Shown here piece after piece: positions 27,004 through 35,192 of a stretch of 64,000 nucleotides of DNA. The DNA lies in the NCBI RefSeq assembly GCF_040359615.1, contig NZ_CP132942.1, positions 1,302,001 through 1,366,000 of the forward strand, written 5' to 3'. The translations under genes and the position numbers were made by a program. The notes beneath the pieces were generated by a model, which saw nothing but the letters and a program-made list of their open reading frames with translations, was not told the DNA's origin and did not search any database. Source of the DNA: Tunturibacter psychrotolerans. Lineage in GTDB: Bacteria > Acidobacteriota > Terriglobia > Terriglobales > Acidobacteriaceae. Position 1 is the stretch's first letter. Every line of letters begins with the position of its first letter.

Positions 27004-27789
27004 ATGCAGAAGATGCGAACATACGAGTCGGACAGATACAGGATTCGAATGCAGGCTGAATATCAATCTCCCGAGTCGCGGACAGCGGCTATTGAAGGTT
27101 CTTATTCGTATCCGGAGTCAGTCGGCAGCTCGTTGGATAGCTCACATCGAGCATACGAAACTCCGTCTCAGTTTTTCCGATATCGGGTGATCAAACGCTG
27201 TGTCGACATTGCGTTGGTTCTGATTTCGATGCCAGTGGTTCTCCTCTTGTTGGGCCTAGTAGCGGCGACTGTAAAACTAAGTTCGCCAGGACCCATCTTT
27301 TATTCGCATCGGCGGATTCGTAAGAGCGGGTCTTTTTTCTCGATGTGGAAGTTTCGCACGATGTGTATTAACTCAGCTGAAGTTCTGGAGGCGCATCTGG
27401 CGCGATATCCAAAGGCCCGCGCGGAATGGAACAGAACCCACAAACTTCGAAACGATCCGCGAATTACTCCTCTGGGGCTTTTTCTCCGGAGATACAGTCT
27501 CGACGAGCTGCCGCAACTTTGGAATGTGCTCGCTGGACAGATGAGCCTTGTAGGGCCACGGCCGATTGTAGCCGCAGAAGTCGAGAAGTACGGTGAATGC
27601 TTCGACTGCTACTGCCGCGTCAAGCCCGGGTTGACTGGTCTGTGGCAAGTATCAGGACGAAGTGCATTGAGTTACGAAAGACGTGTCGCTCTTGATTGTG
27701 AATACGTCGAGAGATGGTCTCTGATGCGAGATATTTGGATTCTGACGAAGACCTTTGCGTCAGTTGTGAACCAGGACGGAGCCTATTAG
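27004..27789 (+). CDS. Priming sugar-1-phosphate transferase for exopolysaccharide
   Basis: About 261 residues. Transfers a sugar phosphate from a nucleotide sugar to undecaprenyl phosphate and so starts repeat-unit synthesis at the inner membrane. One membrane helix (about 70-95, IALVLISMPVVLLLLGLVAA), then the bacterial sugar transferase domain: SSPGPIFYSHRRI, KFRTM, DELPQLWNVL, MSLVGPRP and KPGLTGLWQVSGR. The N-terminal multi-helix part of WbaP/WcaJ proteins is absent, so it is the short PglC-like form with a tail. Start is uncertain (GTG 27001, ATG 27004, 27013 or 27049); none has a good ribosome site. Confidence 0.88.
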   Translation: MQKMRTYESDRYRIRMQAEYQSPESRTAAIEGSYSYPESVGSSLDSSHRAYETPSQFFRYRVIKRCVDIALVLISMPVVLLLLGLVAATVKLSSPGPIFYSHRRIRKSGSFFSMWKFRTMCINSAEVLEAHLARYPKARAEWNRTHKLRNDPRITPLGLFLRRYSLDELPQLWNVLAGQMSLVGPRPIVAAEVEKYGECFDCYCRVKPGLTGLWQVSGRSALSYERRVALDCEYVERWSLMRDIWILTKTFASVVNQDGAY

Positions 27790-28053
27790 GCTGACGATTC
27801 ATCGTAGGACAGGCAGCGCTGTGATCAGAAATTGCATGGACATTATTGACTAACGATGCGATTTCTTCGTCCAAAAAGGTCGTCTCTTGACTTCGCGTCC
27901 GCGAGTTCTTCATCTAGGGCAAAAACCTCTTCCATGGTCTGCCGAGATTCAAACTGACTGGCGTTCGATTGGCATCTGGCGGATCCGGCACAGAAAATCC
28001 TTAGAACTAGGCCCGTGATCTCCTGAGTGACAACTTTATTGGAGTTTTTTCTG

Positions 28054-28347
28054 ATGTCTTTAGAAGGAATGCGAGACATGCTGAGAGGGTCCTTAGGGAG
28101 AAGCCTGCAAGCGCTGCAGGCGGAGGACAGATTGTCGGCGGCATGGCCGGTGGCATGCGGCAAGGCAATGGCTGAGCGGGGACAAATCGTGGGATTTGAA
28201 AACGGTGTAGTTCGAGTGGAGGTGGAAGACGGTATATGGCTGCAGCAGATGTTCAGTACGCGTCGACAACTCGCCGGAGAGTTGGCTCGAATTTCAGGGG
28301 TGACTGTGAGAGAGATACACTTTGAGAAGAGGAACTACAAGCGATGA
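28054..28347 (+). CDS. DUF721 (DciA-like) protein
   Basis: 97 residues. Matches the DUF721 pattern: an N-terminal helix, AWPVACGKAMAERGQIVGFE, VRVEVEDGIWLQQM and a C-terminal basic tail. DciA proteins of this family help load replicative helicase in many bacteria; whether this short form does so is unknown. Start ATG 28054 has TTGGAG 9 bases upstream. Its stop overlaps gatC by 4 bp. Confidence 0.75.
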   Translation: MSLEGMRDMLRGSLGRSLQALQAEDRLSAAWPVACGKAMAERGQIVGFENGVVRVEVEDGIWLQQMFSTRRQLAGELARISGVTVREIHFEKRNYKR

Positions 28348-28670
28348 ACGAACATGCGGGCGTAACCTTGGACGATGTTCGGCGGGTGGCAGAGTTGGCA
28401 AATTTGGAGCTAACAGCGGCGGAAGAGCCGAGGATGCAGAGAGACCTGAACGCCATCCTCGGCCATATTGATCAACTAAATGAGCTAGATACCACTGGAG
28501 TTCCCCCGATGACCCAAGTAGGTGAGATGTTGGGCGGCACTTTGCTCGGTCGCGGAGAGGTATTGCGGATGGACGAAGTACGCCCGTCGCTGGATCGCTC
28601 TGAGGTGATGTCAGCGGCCCCGGAGACCGATGGTCGGTTTTTCAAGGTTCCGAAGGTTATTGAAAGGTGA
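28344..28670 (+). CDS. gatC: Asp-tRNA(Asn)/Glu-tRNA(Gln) amidotransferase subunit C
   Basis: 108 residues. GatC belt protein: VTLDDVRRVAELANLELTAA, ILGHIDQLNELDT and the closing APETDGRFFKVPKVIE are typical. It holds GatA and GatB together. Overlaps both neighbours by 4 bp, so DUF721-gatC-gatA form one translation-coupled unit. gatB is not adjacent. Confidence 0.93.
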   Translation: MNEHAGVTLDDVRRVAELANLELTAAEEPRMQRDLNAILGHIDQLNELDTTGVPPMTQVGEMLGGTLLGRGEVLRMDEVRPSLDRSEVMSAAPETDGRFFKVPKVIER

Positions 28671-30121
28671 GTGTAAAGGTAGTGGACTTGAAAAATCTGA
28701 CAATCGACGTAGCGCGGGAGGCGGTAGCTTCGCGAGAGACGACGGCAACAGCGCTTACGGAGCTGCATTACGACCGCATCGCCACTCGGGATGGCGAGAT
28801 CAATAGTTTTCTGGCGCTAAGTCGGGTGCGAGCGATGACGCAGGCTCAGAAGATTGACGAGATGGCCGCGAAGGGTGAAGCGTTGCCGCCATTGGCCGGA
28901 GTGCCGGTGGGGATCAAAGATGTCCTGGTAATGCAGGGTGCTCCGGCAACGGCTGGCTCACTGATCTTGAAGGGGTACCGGCCACCGTATGACGCAACAG
29001 TAGTCTCAAAGCTGGAAGCGGCTGGAGCGATACTCCTGGGGAAGCTGAACTGCGACGAGTTCGCGATGGGATCGTCGAATGAAAACTCTGCATACGGACC
29101 GGTGCTGAATCCAAAGGACTTGAGTAGGGTTCCGGGCGGCTCGAGTGGCGGTTCTGCGGCGGCTGTTGCGGCTGATTTCGCCACGGCGACACTGGGTACC
29201 GATACCGGTGGGTCGATTCGGCAGCCAGCGGCCTTCTGCGGAGTCGTAGGCGTCTTGCCGACCTACGGAAGGGTCAGCCGATATGGACTGATTGCATTCG
29301 CCTCCTCTTTGGACCGTGTTGGACCGTTGACGAAGACCGTGAAAGACGCTGCGAGAGTGCTGCAGGTGATTGCAGGCAAAGATGTTATGGACGCGACTTC
29401 ATCGGGCAGGCCAGTTGACGACTATGTCGGCGACCTGATGAAACCGGTAGAGGGGCTACGGATCGGGGTGCCGAAGGAGTACTTCGGTGAGGGATTGGAT
29501 TCGGAGATTCGGCGTGCGATTGATGCCACAATTGATGGTCTGAAGATGGTGGGGTGCGTGGTAAAGCCGGTGAGTTTACCCCACACTAGATATGCGATTT
29601 CTACCTACTACGTCATCGCTACGGCTGAGGCTTCATCAAACCTTTCCCGGTTCGATGGGGTTAGGTTTGGGCTGAGGGCGGAAGAGGCGAACACTCTGTC
29701 AGCAATGTTCAGGAAGACCCGAGACCAGGGTTTCGGCGCCGAAGTGAAGCGACGGATCCTGCTGGGCACCTATGCACTCAGCGCAGGCTATTACGATGCC
29801 TACTACCGAAAAGCGCAGCAGGTTCGAACTCTACTCACGCGCGACTTTGTGACGGCATTTGCTGATGTGGATGTGCTGGTAGCTCCAATAACTCCGACCC
29901 CGGCGTTCAAACTTGGCGAAAAAACAGACGATCCCGTCCAGATGTATTTGGAAGACATTTACTCGGTGGCGGCGAGTCTGGCGGGAATCTGCGGTGTCTC
30001 CGTACCGTGTGGGCGAACGAAGGAAGGTTTGCCGATAGGGGTGCAGATCATGGCCAAGCACTTCGATGAAGCTACTATGCTGCGCGTCGGGCAGGCCGTC
30101 GAAAAGCAGCATGCGCAATAG
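28667..30121 (+). CDS. gatA: Asp-tRNA(Asn)/Glu-tRNA(Gln) amidotransferase subunit A
   Basis: 484 residues, the full GatA length. Amidase that frees ammonia from glutamine for transamidation of mischarged tRNA. Ser-cisSer-Lys triad: K84 (GIKDVL), S159 (PGGSSGGS) and S183 (TDTGGSIRQPA), with the spacing of known GatA enzymes. Starts with GTG 28667 overlapping the gatC stop. Housekeeping gene placed in the middle of the polysaccharide region. Confidence 0.95.
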   Translation: MSVKVVDLKNLTIDVAREAVASRETTATALTELHYDRIATRDGEINSFLALSRVRAMTQAQKIDEMAAKGEALPPLAGVPVGIKDVLVMQGAPATAGSLILKGYRPPYDATVVSKLEAAGAILLGKLNCDEFAMGSSNENSAYGPVLNPKDLSRVPGGSSGGSAAAVAADFATATLGTDTGGSIRQPAAFCGVVGVLPTYGRVSRYGLIAFASSLDRVGPLTKTVKDAARVLQVIAGKDVMDATSSGRPVDDYVGDLMKPVEGLRIGVPKEYFGEGLDSEIRRAIDATIDGLKMVGCVVKPVSLPHTRYAISTYYVIATAEASSNLSRFDGVRFGLRAEEANTLSAMFRKTRDQGFGAEVKRRILLGTYALSAGYYDAYYRKAQQVRTLLTRDFVTAFADVDVLVAPITPTPAFKLGEKTDDPVQMYLEDIYSVAASLAGICGVSVPCGRTKEGLPIGVQIMAKHFDEATMLRVGQAVEKQHAQ

Positions 30122-30251
30122 GTTGGGCAACTAACGCGTGCTCGTCAGTGCAGTGCTCTGATGGGTTCGTTTGAAGATCGCGCCGGATGCATCGCGAATG
30201 CAGAAGTCAATGAGATTGTTCGTTGCGACAGCCAAGCCAGCGTTAACTGTT

Positions 30252-30277
30252 CGATAACTCATTTCAACGAGTTATCG
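30252..30277. promoter_or_regulatory. Inverted repeat upstream of the SLBB exporter gene
   Basis: CGATAACTC (30252-30260) and GAGTTATCG (30269-30277), exact arms with an 8-base loop, 57 bp before the start of the exporter gene and 130 bp after gatA. No T-tract follows, so an operator is as likely as a weak terminator. Confidence 0.4.
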
Positions 30278-30333
30278 GGCGCTGATTGTATGATGAACGG
30301 TACAGGCAAATAAGGTTACGAGGATTAGAGCAG

Positions 30334-33150
30334 ATGCAGTTTGGTAGTTCCCCCAGAGTATGCAGGTTTGGATATGTGCTTCTGTTCACCGTGTTCGGTA
30401 CGCTTACGTCATCGGCTCAGTTTGATCAATTAGGTCAGGCGCTGGGAGGACAACTTGGACAGCAGCAATCCTGTGACCCGAATGATCCAACCTGCCAATC
30501 GTCAAGCGATCAGACCAACCCTCAGGTACGCGCTCCCTCGGTCAACCAGCAACAACAACAACCACTAAGTCAACAGATCATCCTGCCCGGGCAACCGGAG
30601 ACTCAGACCAACCCGCAGAATAACAACCGGAATCAATTGCAGAACCCCAATCTGCAAATTCCTCTTCCGTTGAATTCGCCGACCGAATTTCAACAGTTGG
30701 TTGCGAATTCTATCGGCAAGATGCTGCCTCTCTACGGAGTAGACCTATTTCGCAACCTGCCGTCGACCTTTGCACCCCTCAACCTGGTTCCAGTGACGCC
30801 GGATTATGTTGTCGGTCCGGGAGATGAGTTGCTTATCCAGATGTGGGGCCAGGTCAATTTAAATGGTCGCTTTCTGGTGGATCGATCAGGAAGCATCTTC
30901 GTTCCACAGGTGGGCTCAGTTCACGTTGCCGGAGTGAAGTTTGAGCAGATGCACGACTTTTTGAAGGGTCAAGTTGGCAGAATTTTCCGCAACTTTGACC
31001 TCAACGTGAATTTGGGGCAACTACGTTCAATCCAGGTTTTTGTGGTCGGGCAGGCACGGAGGCCCGGCAGCTATACGATTAGCTCATTGAGCACATTGAC
31101 GAACGCTCTGTTCGCAACGGGAGGCCCAACTCCACAGGGTAGTCTGCGGCATATCCAGTTGAAACGAGGAGGGAAAGTTGTCGTTGATTTCGATTTATAT
31201 GACCTGTTACAACGAGGCGATAAGTCGAAGGACGAGCAGCTGCTGCCGGGCGATGTCATCTATATTCCGCCTGTTGGTCCGCAGGTGGCTGTTGCAGGCA
31301 GCGTCAACGAGCCCGCGATTTACGAGCTTAGGTCTCAAGGCGATACGACCGTCGGTGAAGTTCTTGAGTTGGCTGCAGGTTTGACAAGTGTTGCTTCGGG
31401 CCAGAGGGTTCGCCTAGAGCGAGTAGACGAGCGCCGCAGACGCAGCATGATTGAGATAACTCTGGACGCGCAGGGACGAGCGACGGTGATGCAGGATGGC
31501 GACCTGTTGGAATTGAAGGCCGTGGTCAGTCAGTACAAAGATGCAGTTACGCTTCGCGGTAATGTGGCTAACCCAGGACGTTACACCTGGAAGCCAGGGA
31601 TGCGCGTTCATGACCTGCTGCCAGATAAGGACGCGTTGATCACCCGAGAGTACTGGCTGAAGCGAAGTCAGCTCGGTCAGCCGACGTTGACCTATATTCC
31701 GACATGTCCGCCGCAGACTCCCTTCGGGATTCCAAACTTGAGATACGGAATTCCGGTTGGAGAGGAAGGATTGAATCCCAACTGGAGATACTCGTCTACG
31801 AGAAACCCAAATCTGATTGGGCTAGCTTTTGGAAGCGAAGAGGGAAGCAACTATCAAATCCCGACCGGCGACAGGGACGCCGAGACAGAGGCTGCGACAG
31901 ACGGCGGACTCGATTGTGCCAAAATCTCTGCATCTCAGACGGCTTTGAGTGGAATCAACGATCGATACACACCATCTGCGGCAGCAAATGCGGCCAATTC
32001 TTCAAATTCCACAAATAATCAAAACGCCAACACGAACGGCAACTCGAATGCCTCTGGGTTGTTGCAAAATGGCTCTCAATCGAATCCTCCACCGCAAAAT
32101 CGGGTGAGCGCTGCAAGTGCAAGTTTGGGTTTAACCGCGGCAAGCGCGTCGGCAGGTGAATTTCGCCCGCGGAACAACGTCAAGCTGAGTGAACCGGATA
32201 TCGATTGGAGCTACGCCGTCATCGAGCGGCAGAGTAAAGTGAACCTCACGACGTCTCTTCTTCCATTCAACCTTGGAAAAGTTGTCTTAGGGGGAGATAC
32301 CACGCAGGATTTTGAGCTGCTACCGGGAGACGTGGTTACGATCTTCTCGAAGGCAGATATTCGTGTTCCGCAAGAGCAGCAGACTCGCTTTGTACGACTC
32401 GAGGGAGAGTTCGTTTCTTCGGGCGTTTATAGCGTGCTGCCCGGAGAGACCCTACGGCAGTTAGTGGAGCGTGCCGGTGGTTTCACTTCGGAAGCGTACC
32501 TATACGGTTCCGAGTTTACGCGGGAGTCTACACGCCGAGTTCAACAACAGCGTCTCAATCAATATGTCGATGAGATCGCACTTCAGGTAAGTACAAACGC
32601 ATCGAATAACGCAGGCCGATCGATAAGCGCTCAGGACAGTGCCGCTGCGGCCGCTGCTCAGGAGCAGAACCAAAACATCGTCAATAGCCTGCGGCAAGCG
32701 CGGGCGACCGGCCGTATTGTTCTGGATTTGAAACCCGATAGCCACGACTTGAGTCAGTTGCCTGATCTTCCGCTTGAAGATGGAGATCGTTTCATCGTGC
32801 CACGTGTTCCATCCACCGTAAGTGTGGATGGAGCCGTATATAACCAGAATTCCTTTGCTTATGATCAGGAGCGTCGGCTCGGAGGTTACATAAGACTGGC
32901 CGGCGGATCAAACCGAGATGCCGACAAGAGCCGGGCTTATGTTATCCGTGCGAGCGGATCTGTGATCAGTAAGCAATATAGTTCGTCGCTGCGAGGGAAC
33001 AACTTCGATTCGTTGCACTTGTACCCGGGCGACACGGTTGTAGTTCCTCTGAATCTGACAAGGGGCAATACGATACGGCTGATCGTTGATATTGCACAGA
33101 TCGTCGGTCAGTTCGGACTCGCAATTGCGGCGGCTAACGTTGTCTTCTAG
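30334..33150 (+). CDS. SLBB-domain polysaccharide export protein (Wza-like outer-membrane channel)
   Basis: 938 residues from ATG 30334 (GAGG upstream; the frame extends to a TTG at 30286). Signal peptide about 1-28. A Gln/Asn-rich low-complexity stretch spans about 30-120. A Poly_export domain follows (TPDYVVGPGDELLIQMWGQV, about 150-230), then several SLBB domains (VFVVGQARRPGSYTISSLS; VAGSVNEPAIYEL; VTLRGNVANPGRYTW; VRLEGEFVSSGVYSV; VSVDGAVYNQNSFAY). A disordered N/S/A-rich insert lies at about 545-620. Longer than typical Wza (about 380); this multi-SLBB form is known from EPS systems with O-antigen-type export. It should form the outer-membrane exit for the polymer. No lipobox is seen. 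Confidence 0.9.
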   Translation: MQFGSSPRVCRFGYVLLFTVFGTLTSSAQFDQLGQALGGQLGQQQSCDPNDPTCQSSSDQTNPQVRAPSVNQQQQQPLSQQIILPGQPETQTNPQNNNRNQLQNPNLQIPLPLNSPTEFQQLVANSIGKMLPLYGVDLFRNLPSTFAPLNLVPVTPDYVVGPGDELLIQMWGQVNLNGRFLVDRSGSIFVPQVGSVHVAGVKFEQMHDFLKGQVGRIFRNFDLNVNLGQLRSIQVFVVGQARRPGSYTISSLSTLTNALFATGGPTPQGSLRHIQLKRGGKVVVDFDLYDLLQRGDKSKDEQLLPGDVIYIPPVGPQVAVAGSVNEPAIYELRSQGDTTVGEVLELAAGLTSVASGQRVRLERVDERRRRSMIEITLDAQGRATVMQDGDLLELKAVVSQYKDAVTLRGNVANPGRYTWKPGMRVHDLLPDKDALITREYWLKRSQLGQPTLTYIPTCPPQTPFGIPNLRYGIPVGEEGLNPNWRYSSTRNPNLIGLAFGSEEGSNYQIPTGDRDAETEAATDGGLDCAKISASQTALSGINDRYTPSAAANAANSSNSTNNQNANTNGNSNASGLLQNGSQSNPPPQNRVSAASASLGLTAASASAGEFRPRNNVKLSEPDIDWSYAVIERQSKVNLTTSLLPFNLGKVVLGGDTTQDFELLPGDVVTIFSKADIRVPQEQQTRFVRLEGEFVSSGVYSVLPGETLRQLVERAGGFTSEAYLYGSEFTRESTRRVQQQRLNQYVDEIALQVSTNASNNAGRSISAQDSAAAAAAQEQNQNIVNSLRQARATGRIVLDLKPDSHDLSQLPDLPLEDGDRFIVPRVPSTVSVDGAVYNQNSFAYDQERRLGGYIRLAGGSNRDADKSRAYVIRASGSVISKQYSSSLRGNNFDSLHLYPGDTVVVPLNLTRGNTIRLIVDIAQIVGQFGLAIAAANVVF

Positions 33151-33255
33151 AAAAGCGTTAGGTTGAGAAGATGCTTCAATATTCTCGATTGCCAACCAGA
33201 TTGACCGAAACCACTCGCGTCAGAGAGGCTGTTCGATAGTGATACGCTCTAAACG

Positions 33256-34161
33256 GTGAATTTTTTCGTCGTTGTACCGACTCTGAATGCCGCCAAAGAC
33301 TGGCCTCGCCTTACGACACCGCTTTTGGCATGTATTCCAGCGGACCGGGTACTAATACTTGATTCGTCTTCCGTCGATGGAACAGCGACTCTGGCGACGA
33401 CTGCTGGCTTCCGGTTGCATGTAATTCCTCGATCGGATTTCAATCACGGCGGAACAAGACAGCTTGCGCTGAAGCTATTGCCCGATGCTGAAATACTCGT
33501 GTTTCTAACACAAGATATAGAAGTGACGGGACCAGACGCTATGAGTTGTTTGCTCAGGGCGTTTGTCGATCCAATGGTTGCCGCTGCCTATGGGCGTCAG
33601 CTCCCGCGTTTGAACGCGACCCACATTGAATCGCATGCTCGCTTCTACAACTACCCTGCGCAGTCCAGTACTCGCACGCTGGCTAGCCGAGAGCAACTCG
33701 GGTTTAAAGCTATCTTCATCTCAAATGCCTTTGCGGCTTATCGGCGAGACGCGCTCATAGCCGTTGGTGGCTTTCCATGCGACGTCATCTTCGGAGAAGA
33801 TACGATTACAGCCGCCAGACTGCTGCTGGCGGGATGGAAGATAGCTTATGTGGCGGATGCACAGGTCTACCACTCCCATAGTTATACTTGGATACAGGAG
33901 TTCAAACGCTACTTCGATATTGGAGTGTTGCACGCGAAGGAGAGTTGGATGTTGGACGAATTCGGAGGTGCGTCCGGCGAAGGCGGCCGTTATGTGCGAT
34001 CGGAGTTCAAATATCTTTGGCCATCATCGAAACTGTTCATTCCCTCAGCACTCGGTCGGACCGCACTCAAGCTGTTGGGCTATAGGCTTGGCCGTTTGGA
34101 AAGGAAACTGAGTCTGGAATGGAAACGCAGACTCAGTATGAATTCGGGATTCTGGAAGTGA
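33256..34161 (+). CDS. Family 2 glycosyltransferase, rhamnosyltransferase-like
   Basis: 301 residues, GT-A fold. FVVVPTLNAA opens the nucleotide-binding domain. DSSSVDGT and TQDIE (DXD-like) should bind the metal and dTDP-sugar; GEDT provides the catalytic acidic residue. The pattern resembles RfbF/WbbL-type rhamnosyltransferases, in line with the dTDP-rhamnose genes 8-11 kb upstream. GTG 33256 is the only start that keeps the first strand; its ribosome site is poor. Soluble or peripheral, no membrane helix. Confidence 0.85.
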   Translation: MNFFVVVPTLNAAKDWPRLTTPLLACIPADRVLILDSSSVDGTATLATTAGFRLHVIPRSDFNHGGTRQLALKLLPDAEILVFLTQDIEVTGPDAMSCLLRAFVDPMVAAAYGRQLPRLNATHIESHARFYNYPAQSSTRTLASREQLGFKAIFISNAFAAYRRDALIAVGGFPCDVIFGEDTITAARLLLAGWKIAYVADAQVYHSHSYTWIQEFKRYFDIGVLHAKESWMLDEFGGASGEGGRYVRSEFKYLWPSSKLFIPSALGRTALKLLGYRLGRLERKLSLEWKRRLSMNSGFWK

Positions 34162-34265
34162 CGATTACTAATTAATGCGAAGCCTTATCGTTTTGAGCCC
34201 TCAATTTCAGATCGCCGAGGGAAGTAGTTTGAGAGTACAAAACAGGAATGACAGAGGTATAGGAT

Positions 34266-35075
34266 ATGGATCGCAGCCAATACGCAGCGATTATTGAAAA
34301 GAGACTTATTGAAGAACGTGAACGTATGCGCAGCGATTTTCAGGAGCATATCGTTCAGAGTTGCGCGATCGATCACCTCTTGCCGGAAGAAGAGGTCGTC
34401 AATATTTTCAAAGCGTTCCCTGATAAAGACACGATGATGCTCAAGAAGAGCCTTCGTGAAAATAAGTATGTCGCTGCGCAGATGAACAAATACTCTTCTG
34501 CCCTCGAGGAAATCGTTTACGCGTTCCAGGACCCAAGGGTTCTAAAAGTAATCGAAGAGATAACCGGTATCCAGGGGATGGTTCCAGACGAGAATCTTTA
34601 TGCTGGCGGAATCAGTTTGATGGCCAAGGATAATTTTCTAAATCCTCACTTGGACAACTCTCACGACAAGAACCGTCAGATGTATCGAGTAATAAATCTC
34701 CTCTATTACGTGACGCCAGACTGGCGCGAGGAATATGGCGGCAATCTGGAACTATGGGACAACGGGCCCAAAGAGCCGCAACGGGTAATTGCAGCGCTGT
34801 TCAATCGGCTTGCGATCATGGCGACGCACGAAAAATCGTGGCACTCGGTGAGCCAGGTAGTGGTAGATCGTTCGCGTTGTTGCGTGTCGAACTATTACTT
34901 CTCTGCGAAGCCTCTTGAGGATCACGAATACTTTCATGTCACCTCTTTTCGCGGTCGTCCGGAGCAGCCAGTGCGCGACCTCGTCTTGCAGGGTGATATC
35001 GCTCTCCGCCAAGCGGTTCGAACCGTGTTCAAGAAGGGAATTGTTGAGAACAAGCACGTCTATAAGAAAGACTAA
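34266..35075 (+). CDS. 2-oxoglutarate/Fe(II)-dependent oxygenase (prolyl-hydroxylase-like fold)
   Basis: 269 residues. Iron ligands are visible as H128-x-D130 (NPHLDNSH) and H193 (SWHSVSQ), with an Arg about 10 residues later (R202 or R204) to bind 2-oxoglutarate; YYVTPDW and YGGNLELW are typical of the 2OG-FeII_Oxy_3 family. An N-terminal helical extension (about 1-105) precedes the double-stranded beta-helix. The target is unknown. Its place between a rhamnosyltransferase and a Wzi-like protein suggests it modifies a sugar, lipid or protein of the polysaccharide system, but that is inference. RBS is weak; ATG at 34266. Confidence 0.85.
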   Translation: MDRSQYAAIIEKRLIEERERMRSDFQEHIVQSCAIDHLLPEEEVVNIFKAFPDKDTMMLKKSLRENKYVAAQMNKYSSALEEIVYAFQDPRVLKVIEEITGIQGMVPDENLYAGGISLMAKDNFLNPHLDNSHDKNRQMYRVINLLYYVTPDWREEYGGNLELWDNGPKEPQRVIAALFNRLAIMATHEKSWHSVSQVVVDRSRCCVSNYYFSAKPLEDHEYFHVTSFRGRPEQPVRDLVLQGDIALRQAVRTVFKKGIVENKHVYKKD

Positions 35076-35097
35076 CGAGCCCGAACAGACTAGAGCG

Positions 35098-35143
35098 ATC
35101 GGAAAGGGACGCCAGCCGAAAGGGCGCTCCTTTCCGATTTTGA
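35098..35143. terminator. Bidirectional terminator between convergent genes
   Basis: ATCGGAAAGG (35098-35107) pairs with CCTTTCCGAT (35129-35138), with an inner CGCC/GGCG helix; TTTTG follows on the plus strand. It can serve the oxygenase gene and the PAP2-Wzi gene. Confidence 0.75.
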
Positions 35144-35192
35144 CCATATTGTTCCTGTAAGCGCCAAAGAATGTCAGCGCGAACGCCGGGTG

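Noticed and set aside
26623..27066. Minus-strand frame containing LPNHFHLI, like the HUH motif of REP-associated transposases
   Set aside because: No other part of the Y1 transposase pattern is present, the frame is otherwise His/Cys/Pro-rich, and it lies in the divergent promoter region of two good genes.
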